A program made the position numbers and the translations under genes. Below are positions 44,801 to 56,898 of a DNA stretch of 64,000 nt, one piece after another. Source of the DNA: Bactericera cockerelli (taxonomy: Eukaryota; Arthropoda; Insecta; Hemiptera; Triozidae). The notes under the pieces were generated by a model. That model searched no databases, was not told where the DNA came from, and was given only the letters and a program-made list of their open reading frames with translations. The stretch lies in assembly GCA_024516035.1 (NCBI GenBank), contig CM044964.1, positions 13,339,597 to 13,403,596 on the forward strand. The letters are read 5' to 3'. Position 1 is the first letter of the stretch. Every line of letters starts with the position of its first letter.

Positions 44801-47800
44801 AAATATCAACATCCCCGACATAACTGAAAATTCAACTTTTGTTAACATGAACACCAGTGACTTGAACAAAAACCAAAAAACCATCTTTGATGAAACGAAG
44901 ATGAACGAAGATTCAAAAACGACATCAAATGAAAGCTTGAAAAACCTGGATAACATTACAATCACATATGAAGCTGGCACCAAGAAACCGAGTAAAATTT
45001 CAAAATTCAGTTTATATAACCCTAAATTAGCTAAAAGTCCAAGTGTTAAAAACCTGGAAAATTCTATAAAAGATTCGTCAAATGAAATAGCTAATTACTT
45101 CGACCAAGTTGATAGAAATGCAAATATCAAAAGGAGCCACATCAAACCTGATTCTGAAGATTTTGTAAAAACTGAAAACATTACTGCAACTATCAGTACT
45201 ACATCAGATGATACAAATATGAACAATACTGATATGATTTCAAATTCAAATGTTAGAATCGTCAAAGATCCAAAATTCATTTTAAATTCCTCCTTTCATC
45301 AAAAAGATAGTACTACCAGAAAATCTAATAAATATAATTCTTTGAATCTCAAACTTGAAGATAAGCGGACTACAGTTAACGATTCAAAAATAAAAAATAA
45401 GCAGCCAGCAACGATCATCCTGGATGATTTTAAGAAAGCGTCTTCAAATGGAATTATTAATAATCCTGAACAAATTAACAGTAATACAAAAAAGAAAACA
45501 ATTAAAAACAAACCTCACTTTGAATATACTATAAAGAGCCCATCGAATGAAAACGTCAGCTTCTTTAGAACAATTTTCAACACAACACCAGGTGACTCAA
45601 CTTTGCACAATACTAGTATAGCTTCAAACCCCAAGTTAAATGATACAAAAAACATATATCCGAATTTCTTTTTAAATTCTTTATCAAATGATAAATTTGT
45701 TACTACTGAAAATTCTAATGTACATAACACTATTAATTACAATACTGAAGATTACCAGAAAATAGTTGACGGTTCAAAAATAACACTTAAAAACAAAGAT
45801 AACAAAAGAACTACTAACAACCTGGACGATTTTGATATTCTGCCCTCTAATGAAATAGCGAATATTAACAAAACTGAAAACACTTTAAAAACACCTTCAA
45901 ATGAAAACATAAAATACCTTACTACAACTATGAGCAGTGCATTAGATGACACAAACGTTAAAAATTCTGGTATAGTTTCAAAGCGTAGATCCAAGGATAG
46001 AAGCACCGGTGATCCAAATTTCATTTTAAATTCTTCATCAAATCATAAAGAAGATATTCTTAGAAAATCAAACAAACATAACTCGTTGAATCTCAAAGCT
46101 GAAGATTACCACGATACAATTGATGATTCAAAGATAACACTGAAAAACAATGGTGACACCACATCAGATGACACAAACGTGAACAATAGTGGTATATTTA
46201 AAAACTTCAAAACAAATGATAGAACCATCAAGACTCCATATTTTACTTTGAATTCTTCATCAAATCATGGAGCCGGTACTAGAAAATCATATAAACCCAA
46301 AATCAAATCTCAAAATCACCATGATAACGAAAAAACTACTAACAGTATCAGTAACAAATCAAGTATCGATATCCTCGATAATTTTGTTAAAGTCTCGTCA
46401 ATCGAAAATGACGATCAAATCGACAGCAGTATAAACAGGAAAACAAGTATGAAGAACCCTGACTCTAGAGATATTGTAGAAGCCACATCTAATGAAAATA
46501 TCAACTACCTCACTACAACCATCGATACTACATATGAAGACACAAGTTTGAAGGATAGTGGTAAAGTTTCAAACGTCGGATCTAATGATTCAAATTTTAT
46601 TTTGAAATCAAATAAATACAACTCATTCAATATTAAATCTAATGATTACCAGGAAACTCTTGGCAAATCAAAAATAGCACTTGGAGACAAAGTTAATAAA
46701 AGTAAAAACGCATCTATCAACATTCTGGATAATTTTGATAAAGCGTCCTCAACTGAAATAGCCAATAACCCCGACCAAGTCAAGAAGAATATAAACAGGA
46801 AAACACTTGAAAACAGCCATAATTCCCTTGATAGTCTAAGAAATCCATCTAATGAAAAAATAAGCTACCTTTCAGATGACACTACTACAGAATTAGAAGA
46901 CTATACTACAGAATCAGATGACAATACTACAGAATCAGATGACAATACTACAGAATCAGGTGATAATACTACAGTATCAGATGACAATACTACACAATCA
47001 GATAACAATATTTCAGATACAGTTGACGCTTCAAAAATAACACTAGAAAATAAAGGTAACATCACATTAGACGACACAAACGTGGTGAACACTAGTAATA
47101 TAGTTGCAAACCTCAAATCAAATGATCAAATCAACAAAGATACAACATTAATTTTAAATCATAAAGACGTTACCTCTAGAAAGTCAAATAAATACAACTC
47201 ATTTGAAATCAAATCTGAAGATTACAAGGATATAATTAATGAATCAAGAAGAACACTTGAAAATAAAGATAACAAAAAAATTACTAACAGTTTCAGTAAC
47301 TATCCAAGTATCAATAACCTGGATGACTTTGTTAAGATCTCGTCAAGCGAAAACGCCAACCAAAATGACAAGATAATAAACAGGAAAATACGTATAAAGA
47401 ATGCTGACTCTAAAGATGATGTAAAAGCTGCATCAAATGATAACATCAACACTGTAACCATCAAGACCACATCAGAAGACACAAATTTAAACAATTCTAC
47501 AATAGTTTCAAAACTCAGATCAAATGATAAAACTTCAAAATTCATTTTAAACTCTGAAAATGGTCATAAAGATGAAATCGCTACAAAATCAACTAAATAC
47601 AACTTGTTGAATATCAAATCTGAAGACAACCAGGATACAGTTGACGATTCAAAAATAGCACTTGAAAACAAAGGTAACAAGAAAAATACTAAAGGTTTCA
47701 GTAACAATAAAAAGAGGGTAAAGATGGAAATTAACGACAATAAAGTAGAAGAATCAGACATTGAAGAAGGTAGAATTCAAGAAATACAAGATTGGACTTC

Positions 47801-49664
47801 TCAACCTTACATGTTAGTAACAGAAGATGCAATTACAGGTGCAAATGAGAATATAAAAGACAAAATTCAAAATATGACCATAAAAGATAATCAATTCGTT
47901 GAAAATACTTTACAAAAAACATATGTAATTGAAAGCAATAATACAAAGCCGAAAGTTTCTGAAGAATCTGACACAGAAGATTATAAAACCAATAATAATG
48001 TGACAGAAACGGTATACATAGACAATATAAATAGTCCTTCAAAAGATTACGATGAAACTGAAATAGAAGAGCTCACTACTAATGATACTATGTCACAATC
48101 AGAGTACATGGAGAGTGAGAATAAGAGGAATACTGAAGATACGGAAGAAAGAGAGATCAAAAATAGAAATACTTGGTCACAAACGGATAACGTAGATTAT
48201 ACCGAAAACAATTCAAAAGATTCGGCAGAAACTGAAGAAGAAGAGCGTGAAACGGGTAAATCAAATAAGCAAATATGCGTAGATATTAATAAAGGAAACG
48301 AATTCACAAAATCAAATATTGAAATTAATCTGCTTTCTAAAACTTCAGATCCTATGTCCAAGCATGGTGACACTGTTGCAAATCTGAAATCAGAGAATAG
48401 AGAAACAGATATGAATATTTTAGAAAATGAACCAATTAAGTCAAGATTAAATTTATTACTTAACCGGATTGTTTACCACCCGCAAAGTTTAAACAATGAA
48501 TTCAAAGTTTCTAAAGAATTTTCTACGAAAAGTTCCGATTATGATAATCCAATAGAAGATAGTATTCCAAATATTCGCTGTGAAACATTGTCTCCCAAGT
48601 ACACTGAAAGTGAAGAGTATGAGTCTATGCTTCAAACATTGCACGATGTTCATTTGAACAGTGACATTGATGAAGGAATGAAAGGAAAATCCATCAAGTT
48701 CAAAAGGGAAAATAGTAAATATATTCCTTGTAAAAATAAAAAGAACCCAAAAAAAATTCTAAAACAAGCTTCGACAGAAGAACCCGACGAAGAACCAATA
48801 GAAGACGAAGAAAGTACACAAGAAGACACCACAAATTATATATATCCAAAGAAAAATATAAGAAAAAATAATCTTTTGTCACTAAAAAATAAATTGAAAC
48901 GAGAAAAGCTTGAATCAGTTCAAGACGAAGAAGAAGAAGAAACAAGTGAAGAGTTAGAAGACATAGCAAAATTAATAGCTCCGATCGTAAAGAAAAAGAT
49001 AAAGCCAAAATCAATTGTACCTCCTTCATTGAAAGTTAAGCCCCCCTTAAAAGTACTAAAACCCGTTAGACCAGATTTAAAAACTTTATTGAATAAGAAA
49101 TACAAAAAATTACCTCAAGCAACCGCATACGATGAAAATGTCTCAGAATCTCGCTTTTCTGAGGAGGATTTGAATGAAGACGGATTACCGGACATCATTT
49201 ACGTTCCTTTTAAAAATTCAAACAATTTGGACGTGAAATCTTTGTTACTTTTGAGCAATGCCTTATCGAAGGGCGACAGCAACTATTTCCAACAACCATC
49301 TGATGTAGGCTATCAAGGTGGAGTCAACAGCCATTACTATAGCCCTAAGAACCCAGGACATACCCACTACTTGGAACCCACTAATTCTGCTTCCATCACT
49401 GACAATCATTATAACAGTATCTCACCTCAGTATAGTAGAGAGCAGTATGAACAAGATTTCCCAGATAGATATCCCAGAGATTTCCCAGATACTCGTAGGT
49501 ATTGGGAAGGGAAGAGGAAAAGAAAAGTTTACTTAGAAGATGAAGAAGATCCTGTACCTCAACAAAGAAAATCGTTTTTCAACATTGAAGAACCAACTCG
49601 AGAAATTGCCAACATAGTCAAGTCGTTCCAAGAACTGAGGAAAAAGTTCAAGAGGAGTCAATGA
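40336..49664 (+). CDS. Giant Asn/Ser/Thr-rich membrane-anchored repeat protein, one frame break
   Basis: Not recognised. Exons 40336-40354, 41253-41313, 42195-42255 and 43163-49664 join with GT/AG sites and matching phases. The N-terminus reads MGFKCLGCAMFVLMTVTLVYLLHWYM: a membrane segment at about residues 6-26, acting as signal anchor or uncleaved signal peptide. The remaining ~2,190 residues, rich in Asn, Ser, Thr, Asp and Lys, would be outside the cell or in the secretory lumen. The region 44.2-47.7 kb is built of degenerate repeats marked by FILNSS, RKSNKYNSLN, DDSKI, LDDFVKASSNE and SNENINYLTTT. There is also a short TTESDDN tandem. After that come acidic and Lys-rich stretches, a SEEDLNEDGLPD acidic motif, and a C-terminus REIANIVKSFQELRKKFKRSQ. 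One extra base at about 43977-43982 breaks the frame. Many potential N-glycosylation sites. No enzyme domain is seen. A structural, mucin-like or silk-associated role is possible but unproven. Confidence 0.7.
40560..41040 (+). mobile_element. SINE family A followed by a 5S-derived SINE in intron 1 of the giant repeat gene
   Basis: 40565-40740 is family A on plus (TTAACGCGCTAGTCTGGTAA, CGTTAGTTCGAATCTCACGC, TCTGAGCATTAACCTCGCCT). 40820-41040 is a full-length 5S-derived SINE on plus with a deletion in the head (CGGTTCTCGAAGGATCACCG, AGTTAAGCAACGTCCAGCGA, TGTTGAAAGCGACGTTAAAA). Confidence 0.7.
41350..41850. mobile_element. SINE E, gene-like fragment and SINE C in intron 2 of the giant repeat gene
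   Basis: 41350-41490 is family E on minus. 41560-41640 holds a short frame MEGEKLIEEVRKLPDSV that resembles the start of a MADF domain, flanked by an inverted GCACCGTCA/TGACGGTGC. 41665-41840 is family C on plus (GTGGCTCAGTGGTTAAGAGC, GCGGGTTCGAATCCCGGCC, GTGCCGGGGCACTTTTTTTT) with a poly-T end. Confidence 0.55.
42420..42650 (-). mobile_element. 5S-derived SINE in intron 3 of the giant repeat gene
   Basis: On plus: GTTTCACGTCGCTTTCAACT, ACGACGGGGGTTTTACTCTC, TGGCGGTTGCTTAACTTCGG, TGATCCTACGAGAACCGATG, GCTATCGGCGCTGGCC. This is a complete copy on minus. Its head has a deletion like that of the 40.8-kb copy. Confidence 0.75.
43974..43984 (+). other. Single-base frameshift in the giant repeat gene
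   Basis: The first frame ends SLNK and TAG at 43982. The next frame is open from 43977 onward, blocked just upstream by TAA at 43974. The switch is therefore confined to a few bases around the run AAACAAATAG. Dropping one A restores a reading of the same Asn/Ser-rich composition through to 49664. A homopolymer length error is the simplest explanation. Confidence 0.75.
44950..47700 (+). repeat. Protein-coding internal repeats of the giant repeat gene
   Basis: Seven FILNS-like landmarks start at 45276, 45666, 46020, 46242, 46596, 47148 and 47541, spaced 390, 354, 222, 354, 552 and 393 bases, all multiples of three. Each unit also carries SNENINYLTTT, DDTNxNNSG, RKSNKYNSLN, DDSKI and LDDF motifs in the same order. 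The 222-base spacing is a shortened unit. The 552-base one is enlarged by a TTESDDN tandem at about 46880-47020. Confidence 0.75.
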
Positions 49665-50172
49665 AATTATTACAACGTACGTCAAAGATTTCCCTGAACT
49701 ATCTATTACATTAATTCTAATAACAGTTCAATAGAAGGTTATTCTAGGTTGGGAAATATGTATGTATTCATGATACACTAACCTGACTTTAGGATATTAA
49801 ACCAATGAAATACGGATGATGGTTTTTATATTTCAAAAACACTTCTTGGAACTCACTACAGAGTGTACAGAGGAAGTGTGCCTCTGAGACTAATAGGCTA
49901 ATGTCACTAATGAAAAATAATAAAATATTAGGGTCATGTAGTCTTCAGACTTAAGTATCATTATTTTTTGTCTCCAAAAGGTTAAGAAAATATCAGTTCT
50001 CTACATTTTTATTTTCCACATTCTACATATTTTTTGTTGTTGTACGTAAGGGTCTGATGAATTTTCACGTTCCAAACATAGCTGCAGAGAGCGGAATTAT
50101 TGTTCTACATAATTACCTAAATTAGTTATTATATTTATTTATTCTTGTAAATAGTGTTAACAATATTATGTA

Positions 50173-50178
50173 AATAAA
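50173..50178 (+). terminator. Polyadenylation signal of the giant repeat gene
   Basis: AATAAA followed by ACGTTATTTGTGTGTTAAAC, a GT-rich downstream element, about 510 bases past the stop codon at 49662-49664. It implies a 3' UTR of around 0.5 kb. Confidence 0.55.
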
Positions 50179-50504
50179 CGTTATTTGTGTGTTAAACTTT
50201 TCTATTAATTCCAGATTTTTTCAATTTTTACATTATTCATTCACAGGGTCTCAAATGGTTATTCAAGTAAAAATCTATCAGAGGATTTATTTGTCTGTGT
50301 ATATATTCTACTAATAAAGAGTTTCTAAATAAATAAATAGACATTGCTTAACTATAGTAATACAACAAGAATTAATGGTGTATGCAATGTAAAATCGACG
50401 CTGGAGCTCGTATGTTCTTAAACGGCTTCAGCCGGTTGAAATTCTCGAAAAAACAAATGTTCAAATTCTCGAAATAAAAATCGAACGTTGGATCAAATTC
50501 CTAG

Positions 50505-50630
50505 ACACTCTGGTCGAAGTTGAACTTGAATGGTCACCCATCTAAGTCCTAACTTCGCTAGACGTTGCTTAAGTTTAGTGACAGAATGAGAAACCGGTGT
50601 ATGTAACGTGCCACTGACGCTGGCTACCAA
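50505..50630 (-). mobile_element. 5S-derived SINE, head only
   Basis: On plus: GAATGGTCACCCATCTAAGT, TAGACGTTGCTTAAGTTTAG, AGAAACCGGTGTATGTAACG, TGCCACTGACGCTGGC. It covers the 5S-like part without the body. Confidence 0.7.
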
Positions 50631-51967
50631 CGAGTTTAATTGTTACCACGCTCATAAGTTTTCATGAACGAAAATGCGGGGATTTAGATATACATATGTA
50701 TGTATGTATTACTTTCCAATGAGGCACTAATAATAATTTTCCTCTCGACGCAATTTCTGCTGACTCAAGCTTACAACCCAAGTCAGAGTTATCACAGAAA
50801 ACTATCAGCACGCTCCCTTATCGTGGAATTTCTGTTGCCTCATTCTGATAGAGACAAGAAGCATTTAAAAAAATATAAACAAACTGTTCTGATGCCATCA
50901 TAGACCGTGTGACGTAGGTCAATCAAACAACCTTAGAACTATCATGTTGTTTAATCAGAGTAAATTTAATGTAACTATCACTATGAAACAAAATACATAT
51001 AAACTATGTTTACCGTTATATTAGCACTGTAGTTTCTCGGAGGCGTTCTCCGCGAAATGACCGTTTCGCTTGATAAGAGGAGCTACCGACCTCATTAGCT
51101 TGATCGATAGGGCGGCGGACTTGTGACCTGGAGGTCGGTGGTTCAAGTCCCGGTTTCAGCGTAGATTTAGTAAAGCGAGTTTGAGTAGTTGTGATATCAC
51201 GAAAGTGATTAAAACAAATAATACTCGTATATGATAACTTAGAGGAGCTAGCATTGCTTGTACAAAAAAAATAGTATTATTAAAGACATGGTCGCAATCT
51301 CGGCAAATCTTCACCGATAATGTATTTTCATCAAACTCCTTTGGACCAGTTGTGGAAATTTTATCATAATCATACGAATATTTTAGAAACATCAGTAAGG
51401 AAAAACATGTCAATAATTTATTATAAATTCATTGGAAATTAACAGTTTATATTCAGAAAGATTCTCCTTTTTGCTCAAACCTCTCCTTTTTTTTTTTTTT
51501 TTTTTTTCTTTTCTTGATACCAGGAACAACAAAAGGGAAGTCTCTTTTTCTCATAGAACTTTTCCTTTCTCTTTATAATCTTCTTTATTCTCCTCTCACT
51601 TTTACACAAAATATTTGATTCCAAGACAAGCTTCAGCTTTTAGTCACTCAAAAAAATGTGTACTTATAACATTTGGAGACTCTTTCCATGATTGCCGTTA
51701 CCTTGATTATTCCAAAACATTTGAAGAAATAGAGATATAAAACATCTGGCACTTTTGGGAACACATATTTTTTCATTTTATGTACGCATACTGCAGGAAT
51801 TAAAACCTTCTACAGTGTACTTACTAAAGTTTCAGAGCGCTATCCTCTTACCAACACAGGCCGACAACTTTTCATATAGCATAATTTTGATTTATGTAAA
51901 TCATTGTCATTTTTTTCTACAGCGTCTGTCTCAGTCTTGTTTAGACTTCAGTGACATTCTTATTCTC

Positions 51968-51973
51968 TTTATT
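51968..51973 (-). terminator. Polyadenylation signal of the Venus-flytrap receptor gene
   Basis: AATAAA on the minus strand, about 50 bases beyond the stop codon at 52025-52023. A second AATAAA is at 51589-51584. Either could serve. Confidence 0.45.
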
Positions 51974-52022
51974 TTTCACTCCTCTTTTACATCATCTTAT
52001 AGTTTCTCTCCTCTCTCTCTAT

Positions 52023-55000
52023 CTACTCATCACTCCTCGCACTCCTCATACTCTCATTCCTCCTCACTTGTCTCGCCTTCTTCTTCTTCTCCTTCTTCCT
52101 GTCCACCCTCACCCTGGCTCCCGACTCCACACTCCGTATACTCCTGTTGTCATAGCTCTCCCTCTCCTCGCTCACTCCTTTCACTCTGAAAATCTTCCAA
52201 AGACAGCAGATGGCGCAAAGCATGAAGAGGAAGAAAGCCGAGCCCACACTGACGAAGATGATCGCAATGTTGACGTAGTCCTCGCTCGTATCGATATTCC
52301 TAACGTTGGGAATGAAGTTCCAAATGGAGGGGCGGGAAGTTTGCGTCGACATGACGATCGTTTTCACCGTCGTGTCTTCATCAAGTTTGCCATTTTCGTC
52401 GACCGTACTGACGGTGTGAGGTGGGGCTGGGTCCTCCTTGTAACGACACTTGCGGGTTTCAGTGTTGGAGAAGGGTTTCACAGGGAGTTTCATGTTTTTG
52501 AGAAGGTCAAATCGGTTGCTTTGCACCTTGGCTACCTGGAAAATGTAATGAGAATTACCTTATTTATACCGTCAGTTATTATCATTTATTTCTGTTTTGA
52601 AATTTGAAAATTTAGGTTGTACTATAGCAATTCGTATCTATAACTGATTGGGACGTTTTTGTTTTATGCATAAAATAGTCACATTCTAAATCCCTCATAT
52701 CTACGTTTTTTTAATGAACAAAACTTCCTATGGAATCAGTAGAATCATTCTACTGATTTAACATCGAGCAAAACTATTTAACGAATCTGTTAATACAAAT
52801 AGCAGGTAATCTCAATAATAATAATCGAATACTTCGTATGAATTACCAGTTTCAATTGTTTGTCCACCAAGTCTACATTATAGACGTTCACCAGGGGTTC
52901 TGCATTCATGTTGAACCTGATGGTCTCGCCATTGAACACGGCAGTGGTTCGCCTGACGTTGGTGTTCAAATCATCCGCCTTGTTTATCTGCAGAAGCTTC
53001 GTGCAGACTTGTTTGCTTGGCTCGCTCTTACATTTGAGTCGATGGAGGGTTTTGAGAGTGGCGGCCAGGAGGTTGATGGAGTAAACATGAGTGAGGATGG
53101 AGGAGTCGTAATCGCGATACAAAATGTCCTGAGGAGGAAACGTCATTTCAAAGTCATTTGAAAGTATTTCAACTTGTGTGAGGGAACACAAGAATTAGTT
53201 CTTTTTATAGGTTTCTGCACTTTCTGCTAATTTTGTATAATCTGAGGTTTTCTTTACAAGGAGAACCCGCAACTTTGTGAATTGAATGCAGGAAAGATAC
53301 ACCTCTCTCCACTTTACACCTAGAGCATCAGGAGGGCGGTTGACCTTGATATGTGCAGCTGCAGAGTCATCATAAATAGAAAGCGTCAAAGTCAATCGCA
53401 TTTCTAATTTCCTCGAACTGTAGTAAAAATTACTCACCTGCGCTAGTTTGTTTGCGTCGCATCGTACTTCATCTTTGTTGATGCATACTGTGCTTTTCAT
53501 CATGGCTGCTTCCTGTTTCACGAATAGGTTGAGGGCAGTTTTGTTCATGAATGATGTGATGTCCGATATCAAGTCGACGGGACTGTGAAGAAAAGAAAAC
53601 GGAACATCGTAAAAACAAATTTAGCACTTTTTCATGGTACGAATTTGTTTTATGATTGTACTTTTCCGAGTCATCTAGCCTAGTGTCCATTGCACTCCAG
53701 GTACCGTTAAATCCGGCGGAGGTCAATTTTCGACTCTGTATTGGATGTCAGGGATTGTGCAGAAATAAATATAACATTATTATACTAATTCAAGTAAACT
53801 TTATTAAATTTATTTATACAGGTGCAGTAAAAGGTATACTTATTATTGATAACACAGCATGATAAGGTTATAAAGATGTCCATTTGGCTTGCTCTTCAAT
53901 GAATGGACTTCACGGAGGTTTAATTTGGAATAGTGTATCTCTGTATTTAACACACCTGATCTTGCGCAGAAGAAGTGATTGTTTCAGGGACTCGCCAGGA
54001 CCAACACTACTATGTTCACAGACAGGATGGTAGGATTCTCCATGCCAAACTTGCGCAAGAATTCTGCTAGCTCAGCGCATTTCGTTTACGATAAGAAGCA
54101 ATCGTCTGATGTCTGTTTCTCAGTTCTGGAAAAGTGAATAAGTTTATTGGTTCAGAGGGTACACACACAGAAATACTTGATATCTAATACTAGATGTAAT
54201 TCTCCTGATATAGTTGCAAGATTTATATTGCCAAAATCTTGCTAATCATCCTTTTGCAATTGTGCCTATTAAATACACAATGTTTTCAAGTCAATTACTT
54301 TTGGGTAGTATCAAGGTCTTGTTTGAACTTTTATCAATATCTCTAGTTTTCTTCCTACTGCGCATAACGTATCATGGGCATCCTTAAATATTAGTTTTTT
54401 TCGGCTGCAGCAATATTTAAAAATTATATACCATCTTAGATACTATTTCGTCTTTTAGTACTTGATTCTGTTCATGCAGTGGTGTACTCAAGTGTTACTG
54501 AATCAGTAGAAGTAGCGAACAATTCAAAAATATTACCCAAGAGTAATTTCTTATAGAAAGCATACACGTCCGCTTTGTCACGTGGCAAGATGAGAGTGTT
54601 CCCTGCTACACAAGGTTTGCCTTGTAGGTAATGCCGTGCCGTCAGAAAGTGATCGCCGATGTTAGCCGAGAGTTCAGAATCATCAAGCACGAGTGTGAAC
54701 GAAGACCAGTTCAGTTTTTGTAGTGTATTTACAATGATCTGAAAGAGAAAGAATTTCAATTCCGAAAAAAAGTTACCTTCAATTAAGGACGTACCATTTT
54801 CTTCTTTAACTCTGTTTAATCCTGCTTAAGCAGGGTCGACGTTGTTCAACCTCATGGTTGAGGTTGGTTGGTTTTAGGACATTTTTACGGCTGGATGCCC
54901 TTCCTAACGCAACAATTTTACTTGATTTAACGTCCTAGACTAGGACGGGGGTTTTACCCTCCATTCGCTGGGAATAGACCGGGGATCGAACTCAGGATCT

Positions 55001-56855
55001 CTGAACTACGGACAGTTGTCACAACCGTTACGCCACGGAGGGTGGCAATTAAAGACGTACCATAGTTCAAATAAAACTCTCTTGATAATGTATTATGGTA
55101 ACAGAAGAAAGTCACTTTTTGTTTACTTCACCAACAACCAAATTATTCCAATTTGAATGAATATCTTCAATAGATTTTTTTATTAATAATTTTAACCACA
55201 TTGTTAAACATTTTTTTTATTTCTATTTCATGTTTTTTTTAAAAATAAATTAAAAAAGGAATATTTGTTTACCTCATACTTGCGCCGAACATAATTTTCA
55301 TACAAATACAGGGTGTCATCATTCTCTACCGTATTCCTGGGATTACTCGTCTCATAGTCTTCCTCCTGAAAACTGTTACCCAGTATATGAAGCGTGGAGA
55401 ATACGCTGGTCACTTTCCTCGTCTCGTTCAGGAGACGACTGTTTTGCGGCCCTATGAACCCTGTATGAAAATGAGATTTCTGTGTTTAGTCATACTTGTC
55501 GGTTGTCACATTTTTCTTCGTTTTGAATTTTGTCATAAAAACAAGAGATAAAAATTTAGGATGGATAATATATCAATGAGAAAAAATTTCTCTTTCAACC
55601 TAAGGTTTTCGATCGTTACTTTTTGAAAATTCTGATAGAGAACACAGCAAATTAGTTATATAATAGCAAATAACTCCATACCCTGAAACTCTGTAACATG
55701 GACAAGATATCCTTTTGAAGAGATATTTTTGTTCGAATATTTGGACCGAAATTGAAGCGTCTTCTTTGATATTTGTTCTGTCTTCTATTTCAGGTCTGCG
55801 TTTACATGAGTGTTGAGAGTTAATTAAGACAGTATCAAAAAGCAAACAGTGTAAGTACTGATGCAAATACTACACACCTAAAAGCAGTGGTGGATCTGGG
55901 CAGGTCTGTTCTGAGGTCACCAGAGCCTTCAGAACCACTTTCTTCACATTTTTGATGCTGGAACAGGTGTCTAGAATGTTGGCCTGAATCTCTGTGGGGT
56001 AAAAAAAATGTTGATATGTATCTGAATAAACTCTAAAGTATTTAAAAGAAATTGGTCCCAGACAAATTTCTGGCCAATGTTTATATGTACATATATGTAT
56101 TATAACTGATCAGCTAGTGCTGGTGTTATACGCGTACATTTATCGGGCATTGGATTCCGTTTTTAAGATGTCTTTAGTGATCCCATCTCATTAATTCTTT
56201 TTAAGTCTTCCATAAAGACTTTTTAAAAATTGTTCTTTTGTTACTTAAAATTGAACTGTATGAAGTTCCAGGATGGTACAGGGATTCTACTTACTCATAT
56301 CAAAACCATCTCGCTTCAAAGCCGAGTTCACACTATGCACGGAGTATTCAATGGCCGCTCGCTCCTGAATGGCGCCAAGTTTGATGACGTCACAGTTTGG
56401 TCCCGCTGTTTCATCTAGGAGGATATTGACGAGAGCGGTGTCTTTGATGTCGTGGTCCGAACATAATCCTGCGCAGACCTCGACCAGAATGTGCAGGAAA
56501 AGCGTGTGAATTAGGCCTGTGTATAAAAAAATCATGGTAAAATATTTTTTTTAAAAAATATATCAATTTTTTTTTAGAAAAAAAAAACCAATCTGAACCA
56601 CCGCTACAGCTTATACACTATGAAGGAATAGTATTTTAAAGAAGCCATCAACTATACCTAAGAAGATATTTATAACTACAAAAGTATTCCTTCGATCGGA
56701 ATTGCAAGTTTCCCTCGGAATTACTTTGGAAACAGGTAACTTTTTGAGTGCTCGCTTCCTTCTTTAATTTTTTCCCCTTTTTTTTGGTTACCTAAAGTGA
56801 TTATTAAAGTGTCTAAAGTTAACTAAAAAATAGATAATTAAAAAATAGTATATGA

Positions 56856-56898
<43 letters not shown>

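Larger units (their letters stand above)
49665..51967. other. Region between the giant repeat gene and the receptor gene
   Basis: It holds the 3' UTR of the giant repeat gene (to about 50200), the 5S-SINE head, and a family E SINE at 51085-51245 (GACCTCATTAGCTTGATCGA, GTCGGTGGTTCAAGTCCCGG, GTAGTTGTGATATCACGAAA). The two genes converge here. No other gene is seen. Confidence 0.55.

Noticed and set aside
51755..52607. Plus-strand Ser/Leu/His-rich frames of 144 and 218 codons
   Set aside because: They are antisense to the last exon and 3' UTR of the receptor gene.
56287..56535. ATG at 56535 as the receptor start
   Set aside because: It would begin MIFLYTG inside what looks like the intron end (TATACACAG). 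The upstream exon at 57213 gives a better signal peptide and an exact phase match, though the alternative is not excluded.
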